DNA of 64,000 bases, from positions 1 to 64,000 of the forward strand of contig JAZQUG010000031.1 in assembly GCA_045631225.1 (NCBI GenBank), written 5' to 3'. Every line of letters starts with the position of its first letter. Position 1 is the stretch's first letter. This stretch comes from Fimenecus sp045631225. Lineage in GTDB: Bacteria > Bacillota > Clostridia > Oscillospirales > Acutalibacteraceae. A model generated the notes under the pieces. That model worked only from the letters and a program-made list of their open reading frames with translations. It did not search any database and had not been told where the DNA came from. The position numbers were made by a program, and so were the translations under genes. Positions 7,573 through 16,896 of this stretch are shown here, in pieces.

Positions 7573-9060
7573 ATGAAAAAATCAGTTGGAAGAGTGCTGT
7601 CTGTCATAATGGCACTTTGTCTTTTTATAACAATCTTACCTATGTCAGTTTCAGCAGAGGAAATAGAATTGACAGAGGTTGAGCTTGTTTCTATGATTCA
7701 GTTTTCACCTGAAACAGAGCTTAATGTAAAGCCCGGTGCTACAATGAATAAGTTTTACAGTAACGGCACACAGGTTGACACAACAAAATTCTTCTATAAT
7801 CAGTTGACAGCAAACCAGAAAGCTTTATATGACCAGATATGGGCAGCAGGTCCTGTTGAAACAATTGATATTGATATGACCGGAATCTCAATTACAGGTA
7901 AGGGCACATCTTCTGCATCAAAAACAAATGCTGCGAACAATGCTATGCAGGATATTATGATGGCAATAACTGCACTTAATGAAGATAATCCGTTGTTTTT
8001 CTGGTCATCAGGCTTTGGCATTTCTTACGGTGGGTCAAGAAGATATAGTGGTGGTACATATATCTATACAATTACAACATTGATTATAAATATGAATCTC
8101 AATACTACTCACTTCAGCGATTATAATGATGTTAAAACAAAGCTTCAGGCAGTTAAGGATTTTTATCCTACAATTCCTGTTTATGGTATAAGTCGTCACG
8201 AAAAGCTTAAATCAATCCACGACTATCTTGCAAAGAATATTGTTTATGATGATACGATTTCAGAAGCAAATATTTTTGATGTGTATGGTGCATTGATTAA
8301 CGGTGTTTGCGTTTGTGAGGGTTATGCTGAAGCTTTTAAGCTTCTTTGTGACCGTGAAGGTATTCCATGTATTACTGTTCTTGGCACAGGAAATGGTGGT
8401 GCTCATAAATGGAATATGGTTCAGATGGAAGACGGTGAGTGGTACACACTTGATGCCACATGGGATGACCAGGCAAGTAATATATATTACAGTTATTTTA
8501 TAATAGGTAGTGCGACAAAAACACCATTTTTCGGCCATGATACTGTTGCTGACTCAACTGTTCATATTGCAATGGGTATATTATTTAATGGTGCAAGCGA
8601 AGCATTGACTTATCCGACACTTTCAACTGACACTTACGGTTTGGGTATATTAGCTCCTGATGCGACCGATGTTCAATTTGATAAGTCTCGTGGTGTCATA
8701 ATGGTTGGCAAAGGAATTACAAACTATTATAGGAAATTTGTTGACCCGGATATTTATACATTGGATACCAATTTTAACACTACACGAAATGGTAGTGGTA
8801 CTACAACATCAACATTGACTGTTACAGACGGTACAACAACAAAAACATACCTCGTTGCTATGCGTGGTGATGTTAATGCATCAAACACAGTAAATGCTAC
8901 TGACTATACAGTAATGACACAAGTTTGTGCAACAACATATACGGTTGATGATGGTACTGCAAAGTTCTATGCAGGTGACATGAATCAGGATGGTGCAATT
9001 GATGGCTTTGATGCAATTGCTCATCAGTTGTACACAAACGGCACGTTAATATACAATTAA
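7573..9060 (+). CDS. Secreted transglutaminase-like protein with C-terminal dockerin-like repeats
   Basis: 495 residues. A signal peptide covers about residues 1-29 and ends SVSA. A transglutaminase/protease-like domain spans roughly 190-300: Cys in GVCVCEGYAEAF, His in GGAHKWNMV, Asp in YTLDATWDD. The C-terminal 65 residues contain two calcium-loop repeats typical of type I dockerins. The first, GDVNASNTVNATD, is degenerate; the second, GDMNQDGAIDGFD, is canonical. The protein is probably exported and could dock to a cohesin. A tandem cohesin-like protein is encoded at 21890-23143. The substrate is unknown. Confidence 0.8.
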   Translation: MKKSVGRVLSVIMALCLFITILPMSVSAEEIELTEVELVSMIQFSPETELNVKPGATMNKFYSNGTQVDTTKFFYNQLTANQKALYDQIWAAGPVETIDIDMTGISITGKGTSSASKTNAANNAMQDIMMAITALNEDNPLFFWSSGFGISYGGSRRYSGGTYIYTITTLIINMNLNTTHFSDYNDVKTKLQAVKDFYPTIPVYGISRHEKLKSIHDYLAKNIVYDDTISEANIFDVYGALINGVCVCEGYAEAFKLLCDREGIPCITVLGTGNGGAHKWNMVQMEDGEWYTLDATWDDQASNIYYSYFIIGSATKTPFFGHDTVADSTVHIAMGILFNGASEALTYPTLSTDTYGLGILAPDATDVQFDKSRGVIMVGKGITNYYRKFVDPDIYTLDTNFNTTRNGSGTTTSTLTVTDGTTTKTYLVAMRGDVNASNTVNATDYTVMTQVCATTYTVDDGTAKFYAGDMNQDGAIDGFDAIAHQLYTNGTLIYN

Positions 9061-9087
9061 GATATAAAATGCTCATTAATTATAAGT

Positions 9088-9125
9088 GGCTTGTGCAAAG
9101 TGATAAAAAAGCACAAGCCCTTTTT
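9088..9125 (+). terminator. Rho-independent terminator
   Basis: GGCTTGTGC (9088-9096) pairs perfectly with GCACAAGCC (9111-9119), followed by a T-run. Confidence 0.85.
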
Positions 9126-9150
9126 GTTTATTTTTAATATGTTGATTTTG

Positions 9151-9179
9151 TTTACAAAGTGTTGATTAATTGTTATAAT
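9151..9179 (+). promoter_or_regulatory. Vegetative promoter for the lipase-like gene
   Basis: TTTACA (9151-9156), a 17-bp spacer and TATAAT (9174-9179), about 30 bases before the start codon. Confidence 0.75.
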
Positions 9180-9211
9180 TTATCTATCTTAAAATTAAAA
9201 GGGGTAATACT

Positions 9212-11038
9212 ATGAAAAAGATGAAAAAAGCTCTTGCAGTAATGCTTGCAGTAGTTCTTACTTTGTCATGTATGTCAATTCTTGGCTACTCATCAAAGAA
9301 AGAATATGTTCCTACAATTATCATTCCGGGAAATTTCCAGAGTGAAACTTATCACTATGTAAATGGTGAAATAGAATGTGATGCTAACGGTAATCCTGTT
9401 CCGGGACCTTTCTATGTTTCACTTGGTGAAGAGGAAATTACAGAAATCGTAACAAAGGCACTTCTTCCTGTTGCAAAGATGTTTATTACACAGGAAGATA
9501 AGGATGCTTTGGCAGCTAAAGAGGTTTCAAAAATCCTTGGCGACATTCTTATGGGTAAACAGCGTTCAGATGCTAACGGTAATATGATTGACGATACTCG
9601 TGCAGTTCTTTATCCGGGAAGTATGGCAGAAGTTACTGATGCAGAATTAGAGTATGTTTTAAATCAGTTCCCAATTGAAGAATACTTTGAAATTGCCGGC
9701 AAGGAAAATATGTATGTTTTCAACTATGTTTCAACAGGTAATATGATTCAGACTGCAAAGGGTCTTTATGATTATATTCAGTTTGTTAAGAAGGATACCG
9801 GTGCGGATAAGGTTAATATCGTTCCTGTAAGCCAGGGTGGTTCAATCTCAACTGCACTCCTTAAATATTATGATGAACAGAATATTTCTGTTTCAAGAGA
9901 TATTAACAGAATTATCTATGTTGTTCCTGCTCTTGATGGTGCTGCACTCCTTAGTGACTGCTACAGATATGGCTTCAACAAGAACAGTGCTGCTCTTTAC
10001 ACAACAGCAATGCCATCAGTTATCGGTTACGAAAACTATCTTGGTTATATTATCAATATTGCTATGAGACTTATGCCAAAGACTGATATTGATGTTCTTC
10101 TTGACTGTATTGCAGAGACACTTATCAACGACTATTTGAAATATTCAACTCTTATGTGGGGTCTTATGGCAACAGAAGACTATCCTGTATGTCGTGAAAA
10201 GTACCTTATGGGTGACGATATGGCAGAAATCCGCAGACAGACTGACTGGTACTATGATGCACAGCTTAATGTTGAAAAATACATTCTTGAAGCAATGGCA
10301 GACGGTGTTAAGGTATTTGATATCGTTGACACAAACGTTGAGCTTTATCAGCTTGCAGTTACTCACGACAAGAGAAATTGCGACGGTATCATCCAGGTTG
10401 ATTCAACATCAATTGGTGCATATAGTGTGAATGTAGGTACAAAGCTTCCTGCAGATTATGTTGCTGCAAGAAACAACTGTACTGACCCTAAGAATCATAA
10501 CCATACTGACCCAGAAGGCATTATGGATATTTGCTCAGGTCTTCTTCCTGAACATACATTCTATTTTAGTGGACAGAATCATGCTACAACAGCATCAAAT
10601 GACGTTATTATGACACTTATTATTCAGCTTGCTACTGATGAAAACTTCACAAGTGTTCATTCATATCCTGACAAGTTCCCTCAGTTCAACTACAGCAGAG
10701 AAACAAAGAAATTAAGAGAAGATGTTGACACAATGAGAGATTATGACACATCTGCTCTTTCTGCTGCAGATGCAAAGGAACTCAAGGAAGCAATTGCACA
10801 GGTTGACAAGATGCTTGAAAACAAGAAAGTTAATAAGGATGAATTCCAGGCTGCTAACGACCGTTTCTATGATATCTATAACAAGATTACAAGCGGTGAT
10901 TCAGCTAAGACAACAGAGGGCATTAACCGTGCACTCTACATCATTACAAGAACAATCAGTGATGTTCTCTACTTCATTTATGGTGATAAGGCATTCAGCG
11001 AAATGGCATTAAAACCAATTATTGATGCAGTAAAATAA
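9212..11038 (+). CDS. Secreted alpha/beta-hydrolase, lipase-like
   Basis: 608 residues with an N-terminal signal sequence (basic MKKMKK, hydrophobic core to about residue 25). After TIIIPGNFQS, a typical oxyanion-strand region, the core runs to VNIVPVSQGGSIS. The nucleophile serine lies in VSQGG, so the usual GxSxG is altered at its first position. Downstream, VVPALDGAALL resembles esterase/lipase (LCAT- or PGAP1-like) domains. The C-terminal 120 residues are helical and charged. It is monocistronic, between its own promoter and terminator. It is likely an exported esterase; substrate unknown. Confidence 0.6.
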   Translation: MKKMKKALAVMLAVVLTLSCMSILGYSSKKEYVPTIIIPGNFQSETYHYVNGEIECDANGNPVPGPFYVSLGEEEITEIVTKALLPVAKMFITQEDKDALAAKEVSKILGDILMGKQRSDANGNMIDDTRAVLYPGSMAEVTDAELEYVLNQFPIEEYFEIAGKENMYVFNYVSTGNMIQTAKGLYDYIQFVKKDTGADKVNIVPVSQGGSISTALLKYYDEQNISVSRDINRIIYVVPALDGAALLSDCYRYGFNKNSAALYTTAMPSVIGYENYLGYIINIAMRLMPKTDIDVLLDCIAETLINDYLKYSTLMWGLMATEDYPVCREKYLMGDDMAEIRRQTDWYYDAQLNVEKYILEAMADGVKVFDIVDTNVELYQLAVTHDKRNCDGIIQVDSTSIGAYSVNVGTKLPADYVAARNNCTDPKNHNHTDPEGIMDICSGLLPEHTFYFSGQNHATTASNDVIMTLIIQLATDENFTSVHSYPDKFPQFNYSRETKKLREDVDTMRDYDTSALSAADAKELKEAIAQVDKMLENKKVNKDEFQAANDRFYDIYNKITSGDSAKTTEGINRALYIITRTISDVLYFIYGDKAFSEMALKPIIDAVK

Positions 11039-11057
11039 TTAAATGAAACAATACAAG

Positions 11058-11089
11058 GGGCTTGTACAAAGTACAAGTCCTTTACTTTT
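11058..11089 (+). terminator. Rho-independent terminator
   Basis: GGGCTTGTAC (11058-11067) pairs with GTACAAGTCC (11071-11080), followed by a T-rich tail. The tail overlaps the -35 element of the next promoter. Confidence 0.75.
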
Positions 11090-11110
11090 ATGTGCCTGTA
11101 ATGATATAAT
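11081..11110 (+). promoter_or_regulatory. Probable promoter for the TetM-like GTPase
   Basis: TTTACT (11081-11086), an 18-bp spacer and TATAAT (11105-11110), 26 bases before the start codon. Confidence 0.6.
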
Positions 11111-11136
11111 ATAGAAAATCTATTCGAGGTAGTAAT

Positions 11137-13065
11137 ATGCGTTCAAAGGAAAGTATAATCGGAATACTTGCTCATGTTGATGCGGGCAAAACTACGCTGA
11201 CGGAAGCCATTCTTTACAGAACAGGCGTTATTCGTCGGCTCGGTCGTGTTGATAAAAAAGATTCCCATTTTGATTCCCACGAGCTGGAAAGAAACCGTGG
11301 TATTACTATATTTTCAAAACAGAATCCTTTTACAATAGGTGAAAAACAGTTTACACTTATTGACACTCCCGGTCATATTGACTTTTCGGCAGAAATGGAA
11401 AGAACGCTGAATGTTCTTGACTACGCTGTTCTCGTTATTGATGGTGCTGTGGGCATACAGAGTCATACAGAAACTATATGGCAACTCCTTGATGAGTACA
11501 ATATTCCTGTTTTTATTTTTGTGAATAAAGCAGACAGAGATGGTTTTGATAAGACTATTTTGCTTAATGAATTGAAAACAAGATTCAGCAATGAATGTGT
11601 CGATTTTACTATAGGTAATGAAGAATTTAATGAAGAAATCTCAATGGTCAGTGAAGAATTACTTGAACTGTTTCTTGAGGAAAATGCTGACGAAAAAATC
11701 GTAATAAATGAAGTTGCAAAAGCTGTATCAGAAAGAAAAGTATTTCCTTGTTTCTTTGGGTCTGCTTTACAGGATATGGGAGTGGATAAGCTTCTTGAGG
11801 GTATCGAAAAATATACTGTTTGTGAGGAGTATCCCGATGATTTCAGTGCAAAGGTATATAAAATTCTCTATGATAATCAAGGAAACAGATTGAGTTTTAT
11901 GAAAATAACCGGTGGTAAAGCATTTGTGAAAATGAATGTTGGTGATGAAAAAATTGATACTATCAGGATATTTTCAGGGGAAAAACATCAACCAATCAAA
12001 GAGGTTTTCGCAGGTAGTGTTTGTGCAATATCAGGTCTTTCTACCGTGTCAGCAGGAGAAACAATAAATGCGGATGGAGTAGTTCTCAACTCCTCTATGA
12101 AAATCAATCCGTTGCTTTCTGCACAAGTGATTATTAAAGACGGAACAGATATTCACACTGCATACAGGAATTTACGAATAATCGACCAGGAATTGCCTGA
12201 ACTTTCCGTTCATATCTCGACATATTCAAATGAAGAACAAATCCAGATTCGTGTAATGGGCAGAATTCAGCTGGAAATACTCCAATCTCTTGTAAAAGAA
12301 CGCTTCGGAATGGACATAGATTTTGGTCCTTGTAGAATTCTTTACAAAGAAACCGTAAAATCTCCTGTTATGGGTTATGGCCATTATGAGCCTTTGCGAC
12401 ATTATGCAGAAACTCAACTTCGAATTGAGCCTGCCGAAAGAGGCAGTGGAATTATAATAGAAAATGAATGTAGTCTTGAAATGCTTGATTCTAATTTCCA
12501 ACACCTTATTCTTACACATATAAGGGAAAAAGAGCATCTTGGAATGTTGACAGGCTCTCCACTCGCAGATGTGAAAATTGTTCTTACAGCAGGTCGTTCA
12601 CACCTTAAGCATACAGAAGGCGGAGACTTCAGAGAAGCAACTTACAGAGCAATAAGACAAGGCCTTGAAAAGGCTGAAAACATTTTGCTTGAACCATACT
12701 ATTCATTTACATTAAGAGTGCCGATTAACTCATTTGGCAGAGCAGTTTCCGATATACAAAGATTGTGTGGAGAATTCCTGCCTCCCGAAATGACAGAAAC
12801 AGAAGCAATTATAAAAGGTGAGGGACCTGTTTCTAAATTTATGGATTATCCTGAAGAAGTGATTTCATACACATCGGGTAAAGGTGTGATTTCGATGCGT
12901 GAAAACGGATACAGACCTTGTCACAACGCTGAAGAAGTAATTGCACAAATCGGCTATGACAAAGAACGGGATTTAGAAAATCCGTCATCATCCGTTTTTT
13001 GTTCACACGGTGCAGGGTTTGAAGTCAAATGGTATGATGTTGACAATATGCGACATATAAAGTAG
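11137..13065 (+). CDS. TetM/EF-G-like ribosome-associated translational GTPase
   Basis: 642 residues, close to the length of Tet(M)/Tet(O) ribosomal protection proteins. The G motifs are complete: G1 AHVDAGKTT, G2 ERNRGITI, G3 DTPGHIDF, G4 NKAD and G5 GSAL. Domains II to V follow. The domain IV tip region (residues about 490-510, HTEGGDFREATYR) reads like a general EF-G-type segment, not the loop characteristic of proven Tet(M) proteins. Tetracycline resistance is therefore not claimed. It may rescue stalled ribosomes or protect from another inhibitor. It is flanked by its own promoter and looks chromosomal, not mobile. Confidence 0.75.
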   Translation: MRSKESIIGILAHVDAGKTTLTEAILYRTGVIRRLGRVDKKDSHFDSHELERNRGITIFSKQNPFTIGEKQFTLIDTPGHIDFSAEMERTLNVLDYAVLVIDGAVGIQSHTETIWQLLDEYNIPVFIFVNKADRDGFDKTILLNELKTRFSNECVDFTIGNEEFNEEISMVSEELLELFLEENADEKIVINEVAKAVSERKVFPCFFGSALQDMGVDKLLEGIEKYTVCEEYPDDFSAKVYKILYDNQGNRLSFMKITGGKAFVKMNVGDEKIDTIRIFSGEKHQPIKEVFAGSVCAISGLSTVSAGETINADGVVLNSSMKINPLLSAQVIIKDGTDIHTAYRNLRIIDQELPELSVHISTYSNEEQIQIRVMGRIQLEILQSLVKERFGMDIDFGPCRILYKETVKSPVMGYGHYEPLRHYAETQLRIEPAERGSGIIIENECSLEMLDSNFQHLILTHIREKEHLGMLTGSPLADVKIVLTAGRSHLKHTEGGDFREATYRAIRQGLEKAENILLEPYYSFTLRVPINSFGRAVSDIQRLCGEFLPPEMTETEAIIKGEGPVSKFMDYPEEVISYTSGKGVISMRENGYRPCHNAEEVIAQIGYDKERDLENPSSSVFCSHGAGFEVKWYDVDNMRHIK

Positions 13066-13096
13066 GTGCTTGCAAATCGGAGCTTATCGGGATAAA

Positions 13097-13113
13097 GACA
13101 AATTATAATTTGT
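13097..13113. repeat. Palindromic 17-mer also found at 21814
   Basis: GACAAATTATAATTTGT occurs here and again at 21814-21830, where it extends to a perfect 18-bp palindrome. Both copies are intergenic. It may be part of a dispersed small repeat or a protein-binding site. Confidence 0.5.
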
Positions 13114-13245
13114 TGAATTGTTCCAATAAACAAGATGCACATTTGTGATATATGCCTAATTTAGTCCCTAATTGTAGAAATTTATCTTTTTATGTGGTAA
13201 AATACCTTGATTGACTTTTCAAATCAAATTGAAAAAGGTGATTTT

Positions 13246-14253
13246 TTGGAATTTTTGACTAAGGAATATTCATTTACATCAGCGTCAGGCTTGTGTGATA
13301 TATTTGCACAGAGTGCAGCACCTATTGACTATGGTTCAATAAAAGGTGTTGTACAGATTTCTCATGGTATGGCAGAGTATTCAAATCGTTATTCTCGATT
13401 TGCTCTTGAGCTTTGTAAAGCAGGTTATGCTGTTTTCGTCAGTGACCATGTGGGACACGGTTTTTCTGTTACGGATAAGGAAATGCTCGGATATTTCGGT
13501 GAAAATGGTGAAGAGACATTTATCGAAGACTTAAAAACATTATCCGATATTGCAAAAAGTGAGTATTCTGATTTACCTTTCTTTATGATTGGTCACGGTA
13601 TGGGTAGTCTTATTGCAAGAAAATATACCTCTAAATACGGATATTTGCTTGATGGTGTTGTTTACACTGGTACAAGTGGTGAAAACCCTATGATTGGAAT
13701 AGGTATTTACCTTGCAAAGACTCTTGCAAAACAAAATGGTCCGATGTATCGTTCAGATATTCTCGACACAATGGCATTTGGCTCATACAACAGAAAGACA
13801 GAGAAGCGTACGGAATGTGACTGGGCATCACGTGACGAAAAAGAAGTGGACAAGTTTATTGCTGATGAGCTTTGCGGATATAAATATACTGTAACCGGTA
13901 TGAAAGCATTGTTTATGACGCTTAAGCAGGTCTCAGCACGTCGTTGGTATAACTCTATACCACTCAGTATGCCGATTTTACTCCTTTCAGGTTCAATGGA
14001 CCCTGTGGGTGATTATGGCAAAGGTGTCAAAGAGGTGTATAAAACACTTAAAAAGACAGGACATAAAAATGTGACAATGAAAATCTATGAAGACGCAAGA
14101 CACGAGATTTTCAATGAAATAAATCGTGACGAGGTTCATACAGATATTATCGAATGGCTTGATGTGAGAGCTGAAAAGTTTAAACAGGAAATGCTCAAAT
14201 CAGCAATCGTAGCTCCAATTGATGCACCTGCAGATTTCAGTAAATTTGAATAG
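13246..14253 (+). CDS. Alpha/beta-hydrolase of monoacylglycerol-lipase type lacking the nucleophile serine
   Basis: About 335 residues. The fold motifs HGMAEYSNRY, DHVGHGFS, SGSMDPVG (acid Asp) and DARHEIF (base His) match lysophospholipase/monoacylglycerol lipases. The nucleophile elbow, however, reads GHGMGS instead of GHSMGS, with the Gly codon GGT at 13597-13599. The protein may be catalytically dead or use another residue. A TTG at 13207 is in frame, but TTG at 13246 is preceded by AAAGGTG at correct spacing. A likely -10 at 13198-13203 would also put the transcript start after 13207. Confidence 0.7.
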   Translation: MEFLTKEYSFTSASGLCDIFAQSAAPIDYGSIKGVVQISHGMAEYSNRYSRFALELCKAGYAVFVSDHVGHGFSVTDKEMLGYFGENGEETFIEDLKTLSDIAKSEYSDLPFFMIGHGMGSLIARKYTSKYGYLLDGVVYTGTSGENPMIGIGIYLAKTLAKQNGPMYRSDILDTMAFGSYNRKTEKRTECDWASRDEKEVDKFIADELCGYKYTVTGMKALFMTLKQVSARRWYNSIPLSMPILLLSGSMDPVGDYGKGVKEVYKTLKKTGHKNVTMKIYEDARHEIFNEINRDEVHTDIIEWLDVRAEKFKQEMLKSAIVAPIDAPADFSKFE

Positions 14254-14262
14254 AAACAATAA

Positions 14263-14292
14263 AACCGTAGGAAAAATCCTACGGTTAATTTT
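14263..14292. terminator. Bidirectional terminator between convergent genes
   Basis: AACCGTAGG (14263-14271) pairs with CCTACGGTT (14278-14286). It is flanked by A-rich sequence on the left and T-rich sequence on the right, so it can serve both the hydrolase gene (+) and the GH43-like gene (-). Confidence 0.85.
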
Positions 14293-15219
14293 TTACATAT
14301 TTTTAAGTCTTTCATATTCTTCGTCTGTGATTTCAATTACACCACCGTGCTTGTAACCATAAGGAAAACTGAATAAATCAGGACATCGTGTAACATTCAT
14401 ATCACCCGGTTTTGATGAAATAAACGGAACATAACCCATTTTTTCTTTTTCACATCCAAAGAAATCGAAAAGAATACACCATCTGCCATCAGGCAATGTG
14501 AAGCTTGTTCCCGCTTCATAAGAGCCTGCTTTTTCAACTTCATTTTCCATATATTCCTCAAAATCTTTATCGTGAGCATATGGACCGTATAAGTTATCAG
14601 ATGTGGCGTGCATATTCATAGACGGATTATGAGCATTTTTGTAGAACATATGATACACACCGTCAATTTTTCTTATGTGTGTATCGAGGATTTCATTATC
14701 CTTTGTGAAAAACAGCTTTGGCGCTGAAAATTCTTCGAAATCCTTTGTAGTTGAGCAATAAATTGACATATGCTTATAATCATCTTCAGCTACAGTTGAG
14801 CCCCAATGGATAAGATATTCGTCATTTATTTCGTCATAGAAAACCTCAGGTGCCCACATACAGCCGAAATCGTCTCGACCAAAGTAAACGAGTTTTTCCT
14901 CACTAAAATTAACAAGGTCTTTTGTTTTCCACATACGAAGGCTTTTACTGCCTGTACGATTGATATTTGACCAGTCTAATTGTAAATTTTCGTCATAACG
15001 GTTGGCTACACATAAATCAGTTGTAAGAATTACAAAGCTATCGTCACGAAGTCGGACAATTTCGATGTCACGACAACCTTTTTCACCAAGTTGTGCAGTT
15101 AAAATGGGATTCCCGTCGTTGACCTTTTCCCAGTTCAGACCGTCACGACTGATTCCAAAATAAACCTGTTCACCATCAGGTGTGATTTTTTCTTTAAAGT
15201 GTACAAATAGATATGCCAT
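14293..15219 (-). CDS. GH43-like glycosidase (five-bladed beta-propeller family)
   Basis: 308 residues, cytoplasmic (no signal peptide). The repeated pattern is that of beta-propeller arabinosidase/xylosidase-like proteins: ISRDGLNWEKV, MWKTKDLVNFSEE, CMWAPEVFYDEINDEYLIHW and SDNLYGPY. Acidic residues in WAPEVF and AGSYEAGT are candidates for catalytic or substrate-binding positions, but the triad cannot be assigned with confidence. It is the last gene of a minus-strand operon, 9 bases after sdaA. An intracellular oligosaccharide-cleaving role is inferred. Confidence 0.65.
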   Translation of the reverse strand: MAYLFVHFKEKITPDGEQVYFGISRDGLNWEKVNDGNPILTAQLGEKGCRDIEIVRLRDDSFVILTTDLCVANRYDENLQLDWSNINRTGSKSLRMWKTKDLVNFSEEKLVYFGRDDFGCMWAPEVFYDEINDEYLIHWGSTVAEDDYKHMSIYCSTTKDFEEFSAPKLFFTKDNEILDTHIRKIDGVYHMFYKNAHNPSMNMHATSDNLYGPYAHDKDFEEYMENEVEKAGSYEAGTSFTLPDGRWCILFDFFGCEKEKMGYVPFISSKPGDMNVTRCPDLFSFPYGYKHGGVIEITDEEYERLKNM

Positions 15220-15228
15220 AATATTCTC

Positions 15229-16437
15229 CTAAATTTCAAGTGTTGCAAGTCCGCCTTCACTTGTTTCACGATATGCAGCGTGAATATCCATACCTGTTTT
15301 CTTCATAGTTGTAATAACGTTATCAAGTGAAATTTTTCTTGTTTCACTTAAGAAACTTGCAAGGTTAACTGCGTTTATGGCACGCATTGCAGCAACAGCA
15401 TTTCGTTCTATACAAGGAATCTGTACAAGACCACAGATAGGGTCGCAGGTAAGACCTAAATGATGCTCAATTGCTATTTCAGCAGCGTATTCTATTTTAC
15501 CTCTTTTAAGTCCGAAGAGTTCTCCAAGTGCAGCTGCAGCCATAGCACAGGCTGTACCGATTTCAGCCTGACAACCACATTCAGCACCTGAAATAGATGC
15601 ATTTGTCTTAACAAGGTTTCCGATAAGACCACCTGTTGCAAGTGCCTGTAAAATCTGACGGTCAGTGTAACCATGTTTTAATTGCATATAGTAAAGGACA
15701 GCAGGGAGTACACCTGCAGCACCACAAGTAGGAGCAGTAACAATTCTGTGGCCGGATGCATTCTGTTCACTTACTGCAAAAGCATAAGAGCAGACCTCTC
15801 TGTTTTCTCTTGTTTCGGCACTTTCACCGATATGTTCCATATTGTAGAGGTATTTAGCTTTTTTCTGTACTTCAAGTCCACCTGGGAGGATGCCCTCGTC
15901 ATCAATGCCTGTTTCAATGGCATTTTTCATTGTTTTCCACACTTCTGCAAGATGGTCCCAGATGTATTCACCCTCAACCTCATCAACATATTGCCAAAGA
16001 CGATATTTCTTTTCCTTACAATAAGCTTTGATTTCAGAAAATGTGCTTAAATCATATACAATTGGTTCTGTTGCAGATTGGCTTCCTTCAAATTCAATTC
16101 GTCCGCCACCAACGCTGAAAACACGGATAAAATCTGTCTGCTTACCATTCTTATATGCAAACAAATCCATTGTGTTGGGATGTTCAATGTCAGTTTTATC
16201 AAAATCAAATTCAACCTTACAAGGAATAGGTGAGAGCGTGTTTTCAATAACTGAATCAGTACAGTGCCCCTTGCCTGTTTTTGCAAGTGAACCGTAAAGA
16301 ACGGCCTTGAATTCTTCAGCATCAGGGTTGTGGCTTTTAAAAATCATACAAGCCTTTTCAGGTCCCATAGTATGTGAACTTGACGGACCACAGCCGATTC
16401 TGTAAAGTTGGTTCAATGATTCCATACCTTTTGCCAT
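15229..16437 (-). CDS. sdaA: L-serine dehydratase, single-chain iron-sulfur type
   Basis: 402 residues combining both regions that are separate subunits in some Firmicutes. The N-terminal beta-type part carries GPSSSHTMGPEKA. The C-terminal alpha-type part has TAPTCGAAGV, GAECGCQAEIG and CDPICGLVQIPC, whose cysteines fit [4Fe-4S] cluster ligation. The enzyme deaminates L-serine to pyruvate and ammonia. The start is 2 bases after the YhcH stop, so the two genes are coupled. Its place inside a surface-polysaccharide operon is unusual. Confidence 0.9.
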   Translation of the reverse strand: MAKGMESLNQLYRIGCGPSSSHTMGPEKACMIFKSHNPDAEEFKAVLYGSLAKTGKGHCTDSVIENTLSPIPCKVEFDFDKTDIEHPNTMDLFAYKNGKQTDFIRVFSVGGGRIEFEGSQSATEPIVYDLSTFSEIKAYCKEKKYRLWQYVDEVEGEYIWDHLAEVWKTMKNAIETGIDDEGILPGGLEVQKKAKYLYNMEHIGESAETRENREVCSYAFAVSEQNASGHRIVTAPTCGAAGVLPAVLYYMQLKHGYTDRQILQALATGGLIGNLVKTNASISGAECGCQAEIGTACAMAAAALGELFGLKRGKIEYAAEIAIEHHLGLTCDPICGLVQIPCIERNAVAAMRAINAVNLASFLSETRKISLDNVITTMKKTGMDIHAAYRETSEGGLATLEI

Positions 16438-16439
16438 AA

Positions 16440-16883
16440 TTACACCTTAACCTTTACAACAACCTTAAGACAAGATAATGGTTCGTTTACTGCAACACCC
16501 GGACAATGCAAGTCATTTGGGTAAAGCACCATAAAACTATTTTCAATAAGAGTCAATGGTTCTGTTTTACATTCGTAGAACCATACATCATTTTCAGGCT
16601 TTGCTTCTGTTTCAGTTTTGTCACAAGAGATCGGTGCAACACCAATGATTTCTTCACCCTTAACCATAAACTGAATATCAATGTATTTTTTATGAGCTTC
16701 TGAAATTGTTTTGTCAGGGTCGGTTTCATAACGCTGAACCATATAGAAAATATCGTCACCACAAAGCTCATATCTGCCTAATTCAATTTTTGTGAAATCG
16801 GTCTTGGCAAGGAATTCCAATGCGGTATAAACTCGGCCTAAACCCTCATAATTTTTTATGTTTTCCAATGTGTCAAAAATCAT
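16440..16883 (-). CDS. YhcH/YjgK/YiaL family protein (DUF386)
   Basis: 147 residues of the cupin-like YhcH/YjgK/YiaL family, associated with sugar-acid and sialic acid metabolism and often annotated as a beta-galactosidase small subunit. Recognisable parts are KKYIDIQFMVKGEE, with its metal-binding histidine region nearby, and LYPNDLHCPGVAV. In-frame upstream codons exist, but ATG at 16883 is preceded by a GGTGAT ribosome site. It lies between the glycosyltransferase and sdaA in the same operon. The exact substrate is not predictable. Confidence 0.75.
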   Translation of the reverse strand: MIFDTLENIKNYEGLGRVYTALEFLAKTDFTKIELGRYELCGDDIFYMVQRYETDPDKTISEAHKKYIDIQFMVKGEEIIGVAPISCDKTETEAKPENDVWFYECKTEPLTLIENSFMVLYPNDLHCPGVAVNEPLSCLKVVVKVKV

Positions 16884-16896
16884 TTTAATCACCAAC

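Noticed and set aside
11137..13065. Tetracycline resistance determinant
   Set aside because: Family resemblance is real, but the domain IV tip does not look like proven Tet proteins and no mobile-element genes flank it.
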